In this document: positions 61,301-64,000 of the stretch, one piece after another
Position numbering within the stretch: the first letter of the stretch is position 1
How the letters are laid out: every line of letters begins with the position of its first letter
From: Gimesia fumaroli
GTDB taxonomy: Bacteria; Planctomycetota; Planctomycetia; Planctomycetales; Planctomycetaceae
Length of the DNA: 64,000 nucleotides
Assembly (NCBI RefSeq): GCF_007754425.1
Contig: NZ_CP037452.1
Coordinates: 2,579,164-2,643,163, forward strand
Direction of reading: 5' to 3'
Program-made: the position numbers and the translations under genes
Notes under the pieces: generated by a model
Databases searched by the model: none
Told to the model about the DNA's origin: nothing
Seen by the model: the letters and a program-made list of their open reading frames with translations, nothing else

Positions 61301-64000
61301 TAACCGCCGTATCAGGATCCCTCAGAGTTCCAATGGCAATCAGATTGTCCTGAATCCTGACTTGTCGTCCAAAATAGGCGCTTTCGCTGCCGTCAGTAGG
61401 AATCAATGTTTGTGATTCACTCCACAAGCCTGTACTGGAATCGAAGGTAAACAGAATGGCTTTACCGCTATTGACAGCACTGACGAAAGTGCCAGGATTG
61501 CCAATAATCAGATTCTCTCCTTCAATTGACAGAGAAGTTCCGAAGAGTGCATTTAAAGTTGGAGTGGAAGCCTTTAGTTTTTGGGTTTCAGTCCAGTTTC
61601 CCGCGAATTGGCGGAAAATATAGACTGCACCGCTTTGACCGAATGTTTCTGAATCCCGATAGGAGCCAATCACAATGGTGGCGCCTTCGATGTCGATGGA
61701 ACTTCCAAATTGCTGGCCTGTAGTGGCATCAGAGGGTATCAGCTTTGTGGTTTCTGACCAGACGCCATTGGAACGCTGAAAGACATAAGCGGCTCCGGTA
61801 TAAGCATTGTTGCGCAGAGAGCCGACAACAATCGTATCTCCCTCAATTGCGACGACCTGACCAAAAAAGTCATCTGTGACGGCATCCGATGCTGTCAGTT
61901 CCTGCTGGAATGACCAGGTTGTTCCAGTGCGGGTAAAGACATAAACCGAACCACTGTTGGGGACACCCTCCTGGCCGGTCACTGCACTGACGACTGCCGT
62001 ATCGCCGCTGATGGCTACCGACCAGCCGAAGCGATCAAAATAGGCTGCATCAGGGGCAAGTAACGTCGCCTGGTAGTCCCAGGTATCATCCGACAGGTCG
62101 TCCGAAGTCCCCTGTTGGTTGCGGACATAGACAAAGGCACCACCCTGATTTTCAACCGAATCATTCCAGAATGGAGCGCCCGAAATCATGGTATCGCCAT
62201 CAACGGCGATCTCATTTCCCAGGTGGTCTCCCTCGTGTATCGTTCCGACGGCATGGATCTTCGATTTGAATTCCAGTTCGTACTGCTGGTCGTCATCTTC
62301 GATTGTGACCGTGCCGCTACCATCCAGGATACTTGTCAGGAAACCAGCGCTCTGGAGATTACTGAGAGCGACATCAAACGTTTCATCGAGTTCAACCAGA
62401 TCATCATCAGGAATATCTACAGTGATGGTCTGGGTCTGTTGGCCGGCAGTGAAGTTCAACGTACCGCTGGTGGCTAAATAATCTGTACCCGCGAGTGCGG
62501 AGCCAGCGCTGGTAGTGTAGTCTACCGTCGCATTTCCAGGCAGAGGTTGATTGAACGAAACTGTTACCGTGGCTGTTCCAGCATCTTCGTTGACGCTGAC
62601 ATCAGAAATGGAGAGTAAGGCTGTGTCATTGTCATTAATCGTGACCACAGCCGTTCCTTCGGAGAAGTCAGAGGCTACCGACGGATTCGACAAAATGACG
62701 GAGAAGGATTCGGCAAGTTCGACCTTTGTATCTCCGTTGATCAGAATCGAGATCGTCTGGGTCTGGGTCGCGAGAGGGGAATCTTCGTCAAAATAGAGTG
62801 TGCCGGACAAGGGTTGATAATCGTTGTCTGCTGCAGTCGCGGTGCCGTCGACGGTGGCGAAATCGATGGAGATTGGCTGATTATATATTCCATCTGGGAT
62901 GTCACTGACTGAGACGGTCAGATTCAGTGTCTGGCTACCGTTATCACTTTCCGTAATGCTGGCATCATCGATGCTGAAGCTGGGAGTCTGCTGATTATAG
63001 CTATAGACTTTGCTGGTGGTAGTACTTTCGTTTCCTACAACGCCTGCAACAAAATTATTTCCTTGAATCGTAACTGTGGACCCGAAGCCCGAGCCATATA
63101 ATGGAGAACTGGTGCTGTAGGAGATCTTTGTTTCATTCAGCGGGTTCCAGTTCGATACATTATCATAAATATAAGCGACTCTTTTACTGTAGTGAGTTCC
63201 TACAACAAGAGTTTGTCCATCAAGGCTCAGGGTGTTCCCGAAATTATCATAACCATTTCCCGTTGTACGCGAAAATCGGGTGACGTTCGGTTGATCCCAT
63301 CCTGCGCTACCATCAAAAAGATAGACGGCTCCCACATTCGTTGACGCGCCATCATACTCAGGAGCAGAAATGGCAACGGTATTGCCATCGATGGCGACTG
63401 TGGTTCCAAACTTGTCGTTTAAACTGATGTCATATCCAATCAGTCTGGTTTCGATCGCTGTGTCCCAGCCCGTTATCCCCCGTTGATAGAGATAGGCTGC
63501 GCCGCGACCTGCATGTTCTGAAGCGCCGATCAGAATCGTTTCACCGTCAATCGCGACTGAAATTCCAAACTGATCACCCGCCGCGCCATCGGAGGCGAAC
63601 AGGATTGATTCTGAAGGGGGAAGGGTTGACCAGTCAGCCCCATTTTTCGTGTAGACGTAGACAGCGCCGGACAGGACAGAATTTCCGGTCGCGCTCTGGT
63701 TACCGACGACGATGGTATCGCCATCGATGGCGATGGTCGAATCAGGACTGAGGTTTCTGAAAACAGATGAGAGCAGAGCGGTTACGGTTGGTGCGATGGT
63801 TGTCCAGTCGCTCCCATTTTTCTCATAGAGGTATACTTCCGAGGTATTGTTATCGAGAGTCGCGCTGATCAGAATGACTTCGCCGTCAATCGCGATCTGG
63901 TCTCCAAAACTATGTGTCTGAACGGGGTTGGGCGCGGTGAGGGATGTGAGAAAATCCCAGGTGTCATCGGTATTGTCTGCTGCAGTACCAGCATCATTTC
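49395..64000 (-). CDS. Giant FG-GAP/Calx-beta protein with dockerin- and zincin-like end
   Basis: At least 4,867 residues. The frame stays open to the right edge (a GTG at 63335 is internal), so the N-terminus is outside the window. Domain order from the N-side: an FG-GAP integrin-like propeller part (64.0-63.0 kb), 2 Calx-beta domains, FG-GAP block (62.3-61.1), 7 Calx-beta, FG-GAP block (58.7-57.5), 7 Calx-beta, a longer FG-GAP block (55.1-52.7), 6 Calx-beta. In all 22 Calx-beta units of ~112-120 residues are visible (V-D-E-D-A-G-T-x-T-L-T-V-S-L pattern, ending DDD or NDD). Then come a cohesin-like beta domain (about 50.67-50.17 kb), a dockerin-like pair of calcium loops (DLNDDDTINIRDLVLFIN, DFDKNDHVNIRDLIQLINN) and a terminal zincin-like part with HELGHILGYEH. 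It is probably a calcium-binding adhesin or matrix protein; the role is unproven. Confidence 0.9.
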   Translation of the reverse strand, partial: NDAGTAADNTDDTWDFLTSLTAPNPVQTHSFGDQIAIDGEVILISATLDNNTSEVYLYEKNGSDWTTIAPTVTALLSSVFRNLSPDSTIAIDGDTIVVGNQSATGNSVLSGAVYVYTKNGADWSTLPPSESILFASDGAAGDQFGISVAIDGETILIGASEHAGRGAAYLYQRGITGWDTAIETRLIGYDISLNDKFGTTVAIDGNTVAISAPEYDGASTNVGAVYLFDGSAGWDQPNVTRFSRTTGNGYDNFGNTLSLDGQTLVVGTHYSKRVAYIYDNVSNWNPLNETKISYSTSSPLYGSGFGSTVTIQGNNFVAGVVGNESTTTSKVYSYNQQTPSFSIDDASITESDNGSQTLNLTVSVSDIPDGIYNQPISIDFATVDGTATAADNDYQPLSGTLYFDEDSPLATQTQTISILINGDTKVELAESFSVILSNPSVASDFSEGTAVVTINDNDTALLSISDVSVNEDAGTATVTVSFNQPLPGNATVDYTTSAGSALAGTDYLATSGTLNFTAGQQTQTITVDIPDDDLVELDETFDVALSNLQSAGFLTSILDGSGTVTIEDDDQQYELEFKSKIHAVGTIHEGDHLGNEIAVDGDTMISGAPFWNDSVENQGGAFVYVRNQQGTSDDLSDDTWDYQATLLAPDAAYFDRFGWSVAISGDTAVVSAVTGQEGVPNSGSVYVFTRTGTTWSFQQELTASDAVTDDFFGQVVAIEGDTIVVGSLRNNAYTGAAYVFQRSNGVWSETTKLIPSDATTGQQFGSSIDIEGATIVIGSYRDSETFGQSGAVYIFRQFAGNWTETQKLKASTPTLNALFGTSLSIEGENLIIGNPGTFVSAVNSGKAILFTFDSSTGLWSESQTLIPTDGSESAYFGRQVRIQDNLIAIGTLRDPDTAVSNGVVYTFVKQGANWVQDQKLISPDAVEGDTFGKAIGITNGSLLVSSYYDDDGLDNTGSIYHFGPKPPAITISDAVFTEGDNGSRFINIEVTRTASHAGDLLLPATVDFTTLDGTATVAGGEYQTSSGTLNFSSDPTALTQTETISIEIFGDTLVELDKAFSVVLSNATGPGRIEDDTADITITDDDQAQISIADVTVNEDAGTVTLTASLDQPVAATVMVNFATADNSATKTADYVEASGVLNFNPYELTKTFTISITDTNLVELDETFLVNLANIQSGTADVIFSDNLAYVTITDDDQAAISISDLTVDENDGTATLTVSLDNPVDTSISVDYTTADGSATSSSSDYQSTTGTLTFNPLETSKTITVSINDENLVELDETFFVNLLNLQSNDANVVLTDNQGSITIRNNDQASVSINDISVDEDAGTAMLTVSLSHPVATTVSLDFATLDGTALNNSDYTPTTGTVTFNPGETTKTINLTIINDDLYEQSESFFVQLSNLEQNGFNVDFAVDQAEVTILSNDFPTLSINDVEVDEDAGMATLTVSLDQPVDTIVSVDYSTANLSAISSLHYVATSGTISFDPGEQSRTISISIIDSDWVELDGRFFFVNLANIQANGNDVIFADDQARVTIREDDQAVITVDDIIVDEDVGLATLTFSVSNPVKADIFLNYSMTEQTAVADQDYVNRSGVFVITWGKQTQKLGFPIIDSDLVENPESYLINLTGIDANGRNVVIGDNQAQITILDDDQASLSVNDVIVNEAAGTATLTVSLDKPVDTAVTVDYSTIGQSATAPGDYLNQTGTLTFNPGSVYQTIVIDLVDSATVELPETFDVQLSNLHSGGLNVVLADNLGTVTIQDDDLGDLELKSKLHAEGTPGINDNFGYDVAVDGDTLISSALFWNETYSSQGGVFIYVRNDQGTPEYTGDDTWDYQATLLAPDADSTPDRFGWSVAISGDTAVVGAQFGDGTTDNIGALYVYTRSNGIWSFQQKLIVSDTTNGGFFGEIVTIEGDTIVASSYSIDSYTGAAFVFQRVNGFWSETAKLTSDSPQEQAFFGSSIAIENSTIVIGSRRETDTLSASGAVYIFRETEGNWTLAQKLNDSLPASNGEFGGSVSLEGNLLLVGAPALSGHNSAQSAGKAILYELDPESGLWAPIQSLVASDAALNTFFGTNVKIHNRHIYISSLSDPTVEIENGAVYVFKEEGQDWVEQQKISSPDAEAYDRFARRFTISDDTLFLGAYRDNQGVENAGSVYVYGLPQNPPISIENVTITEEDDGSRLITATVTRTATKAGDLIYAATVDFQTADGSATVADGDYQSTSGTLTFNSDPAASSQSQTISVRIYGDTVFEADETFSIELLNATGHAHILNPSSTVTILNNDPAFISINDSIVDEDAGTVTVNVSLSDPVDTTVTVDFATADQSATSSTDYNQTTGTITFNPGVQSQTIVIPITDSESVEYDETFLVNLSGIQAGGRNVIFADDQAQVTIHEIDQAAISIDDVAVDEDAGIATLTVSLDRIVYTDVFFDFTMTDQTAVDLLDYENSSGLLPIIAGQQTQILEIPIIDSDLVENEESFFVNLSGIQADGFDVVFADDQAEVTIHDNDQAQLSIGDVTVNEDAGTVTLTVSLDQPVATTVLVDYATADNSAIETDDYVGASGTLSFSPGELTKTFTISITDTNLVELDETFLVNLANIQSGTADVIFSDNLAYVTITDDDQAAISITDITVDENDGTASLTVSLDNPVDTSISVDYTTADGSATSSSSDYQSTTGTLTFNPLETSKTITVSINDENLVELDETFFVNLLNLQSNDANVVLTDNQGSITIRNNDQASLTIADTSVDEAVGTVTLTVSLDQPVETTISVGYSTADQSATETEDYMSVSGTLTFNPGDQTKTFTVPLIYSGLVEPDESFLVNLTGLQNNGFDVVLDDSQAVVTIIDRPPNSVFNIEATSFLEGNDGTKNIYFRITRTGENAGDLNFATTIDFTTVDGTAIAGEDYTSLSRTLTFSASPTATSQYSNVLFSVNGDQYHELTETIIGRLTNPTAGSTLKGDVPVLEGELLLLNDDTEYIHMGTHYADPLYADHTYDRVGSQIAIDGDVMVVGVPENSASGNAAGAVYIYVRNDQETPLDNTDDTWEFETFFLPTFPQAGGAYLGSAFGSSVAIDGDTIVVGAERTLDGSPYAGAVYVYTKVGDDWKTEAPLVETLTVTGIPDSASLGNSVSIFENTIVAGAYNDRSAASSAGAAYIFEKTGGNWSAPQIQQLLPADLAQGDKFGTSVSIYGDLIVVGSQHDDDYGSSSGSAYVFTKNGADWTTLAPTEAKLTPSDGSAGQYFGRKVATNGVDVAVSAYNNLYGAVYLYSRNGADWSTIAPDESQFTNNDMGNDFGKSIALTTDQLVVGEFGAAYVYTKSGLDWDVNTVSEAVLTKSTTETSGLGSGVAISGKTIAAGAPKLSLDGYDSGAVFMFEETGTDVWTFTTEINPTLEETAHNVGDVFGDSIVIDDNYMLVTAPGFVSDPDAISVVYVYARNDGGTPADENDDTWIYETSFTAPEPESTYRFGESVTIQGTTILVSATLNNGTSEVYIYERNGSDWTTIAPTITPLLDRASRVLHQELIVALDDQTIAIGSPNGNGNASESGVVYVYTRNGADWSSSIPLESTIIASDGAAGDNFGTSLDIDTDKLIIGASGNDNRGAAYLFEKGITGWDSAIETKITGSDSATGDKFGASVEIEGHSIAIAAPEYDAAGAINTGAVYLYDGSAGWNNLVETKFSRTDGINSYYYYGTDIDLDGTTLAIGTTKWTGYLYDGSNGWNPLNETVFPASSSLYPYPIGLGGSVAVQGNNLVFGVLYYPTTQSSSVYSLNKQVPLFSVEDATIVENNNGTQSLLLTVTANGILPGNYETPLTVDFTTVDGTATALDNDYQPVSGTLTFDNHAASTSQTQTITIPIIGDTKVEVDETFSVVLSNPSVEANLSQGTSLVTIDDNDQASISITDTIVDENAGTATLTVALDQPVTTIIAVDYATANQSATSPNDFQSTSGTLTFNPGDLFRTITVPLVDSEMVELDETFLVNLFNIQSSTADVVFADSQAQVTIHDDDQAAFSIGDITVDENAGTATLTVSLDQPVDATISVDYTTADQTAVQPDDYSSTSGTLTFNPGELTQSITIAISDSELVEIDETFLVNLANIQSSTADVVFADSQAQVTIQDDDQAAFSIDDITVDENTGTATLTVSLDEPVDATISVDYTTADQTAVQPDDYSSTSGTLTFNPGELTQSITIAISDSELVEIDETFLVNLANIQASTADVVFADSQAQVTIQDDDQAAFSIDDITVDENAGTTTLTVSLDQPVDATISVDYTTADQTAVQPDDYSSTSGTLTFNPGELTQTIIISIINSNRVEIDETFLVNLFNIQSSTADVVFTDSQAQVTILDDDQAALSINDVTVNEDVGTAMVTVSLDSPVDAPVSIDYSTADQTAVSTADYSSTTGTVIFNPGDQLKTISVSITDSDLLELDETFLVNLFNLQADGRNVILSDSQAEVTILDDEIATAEINVRVVNSPTITQPNGELAALPESQNWVSEWSSYWVEIWIDATNPINRGIVTASLDFNYNTEYTSATEFEFGNAFTQNQAGTINDLTGTVAGLSAETNASGLGVENQVLFARIKFESLTGDQVSLDLPGRSIGPYDLGLDVSSPQVSLEGDITTAASPGSDNGASIFANPFDLNDDDTINIRDLVLFINVYRSVPSESSSDYAWFADFDKNDHVNIRDLIQLINNYGKSKQGNSAVSYPDNYPDAWNQLLTLDTIIEPPSTPPQSLTQSTAETALESVVNQISPALAPSESQTLEYIDIQVVDLKDDTLGRAAAGTIYIDVNAAGYGWFADTTPADHNEFAWSSELTLIALPDSKARGLVDLRTVILHELGHILGYEHENEGAMQDRLAPGVRHLSTWDNDLDSFFTTVQDDSEMLFF
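49515..49550 (-). other. Zincin metalloprotease motif HExxHxxGxxH
   Basis: Within the giant gene, encoding HELGHILGYEHE. This is the zinc-binding signature of metzincins (three histidines, catalytic glutamate). A methionine follows a few residues later (GAMQDRLAPG), in the place expected for a Met-turn. The domain is very short on its C-side, with about 38 residues left after the motif. Confidence 0.75.
49965..50160 (-). other. Dockerin-like calcium-binding module
   Basis: Within the giant gene. Two EF-hand-like loops about 35 residues apart, each D-x-N/D-x-D-x-x-N followed by I-R-D-L-hydrophobic: DLNDDDTINIRDLV and DFDKNDHVNIRDLI. This is the duplicated loop-helix pattern of type I dockerins. 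Confidence 0.8.
51000..52075 (-). repeat. 336-bp near-identical tandem repeats (Calx-beta units)
   Basis: Three consecutive Calx-beta units (numbers 19-21 of the visible 22) repeat with a fixed 336-base period; the same 60-70 base stretch starts at about 51329 and 51665. Over most of the length the copies differ by only a few bases, whereas other Calx-beta units in the gene are clearly diverged at the DNA level. Confidence 0.9.
55821..56308 (-). repeat. Duplicated 488-base segment, copy 1
   Basis: Nearly identical to 60072-60559, offset 4,251 bases. It spans most of one Calx-beta unit and the end of the preceding one. By eye about a dozen to twenty mismatches are present and no gaps. Confidence 0.9.
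60072..60559 (-). repeat. Duplicated 488-base segment, copy 2
   Basis: Partner of 55821-56308. Each copy is placed within a run of seven Calx-beta units after an FG-GAP block, so the pair marks equal positions in two super-repeats. Confidence 0.9.

Noticed and set aside
50613-62796. Several plus-strand frames of 60-140 residues inside the giant gene
   Set aside because: They repeat with the Calx-beta period and are antisense shadows of the giant reading frame.
63336-64000. Separate small genes right of the GTG at 63335
   Set aside because: The giant frame continues without a stop to the window edge and encodes more FG-GAP repeats.

Overview
The window looks like chromosomal DNA from a planctomycete, most likely a Gimesia/Planctomyces-type member of the Planctomycetaceae. 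The reasons are three neighbouring copies of the planctomycete-specific DUF1549/DUF1553 plus DUF1501 gene pairs, many large secreted orphan proteins, DUF1080-type and sialidase-type secreted enzymes, and a Calx-beta/FG-GAP giant protein of more than 4,800 residues. The genus is an inference from gene content. No rRNA, tRNA, CRISPR array, prophage or insertion sequence was recognised.

Layout. 1-2.6 kb: end of an SLC13/ArsB-type anion permease, a cardiolipin synthase, and the decayed tail of a ZIP metal transporter that now holds the terminator of the next gene. 2.6-6.3 kb: a 1,235-residue secreted orphan. 7-11.5 kb: a two-gene RND efflux operon (adaptor and pump) behind a candidate promoter/operator. 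11.6-13 kb: an FAD-dependent oxidoreductase. 13.2-29.3 kb: three DUF1549/DUF1553 + DUF1501 pairs, with a glutaredoxin/CcdA-like fusion and an SDR reductase on the opposite strand between them. The third pair is translationally coupled to a WD40 protein. 29.3-40.2 kb: a surface-glycan region with three glycosyltransferases on the minus strand, an LRR lipoprotein, a DUF1080 protein with a 20-copy serine/proline repeat, and a divergent 868-residue protein that joins pyruvyltransferase-like, GT9-like and methyltransferase-like domains. 40.3-46.5 kb: a sialate O-acetylesterase, then small housekeeping or accessory genes (methyltransferase, fungal-type cytosine deaminase, GNAT, DUF4112). 46.5-49.4 kb: a three-gene secreted set (concanavalin-like protein, SGNH-like protein, sialidase-like BNR protein). 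49.4-64 kb: one giant minus-strand gene that runs off the right edge.

How the parts may work together. Most products carry export signals and point to the cell surface or periplasm. The 29-40 kb genes would build or decorate glycans. The acetylesterase, sialidase-like and SGNH genes would act on external, possibly sialylated glycans. The DUF1549/DUF1501 pairs are secreted and partly haem-binding but of unknown biochemical role. The giant protein is probably an adhesin or matrix protein with an unusual cohesin-like, dockerin-like and zincin-like C-terminus. The most unusual items are the giant gene with its recent internal duplications, the three-domain glycan fusion protein, the serine-repeat DUF1080 protein, and the clustered DUF1549/DUF1501 pairs.
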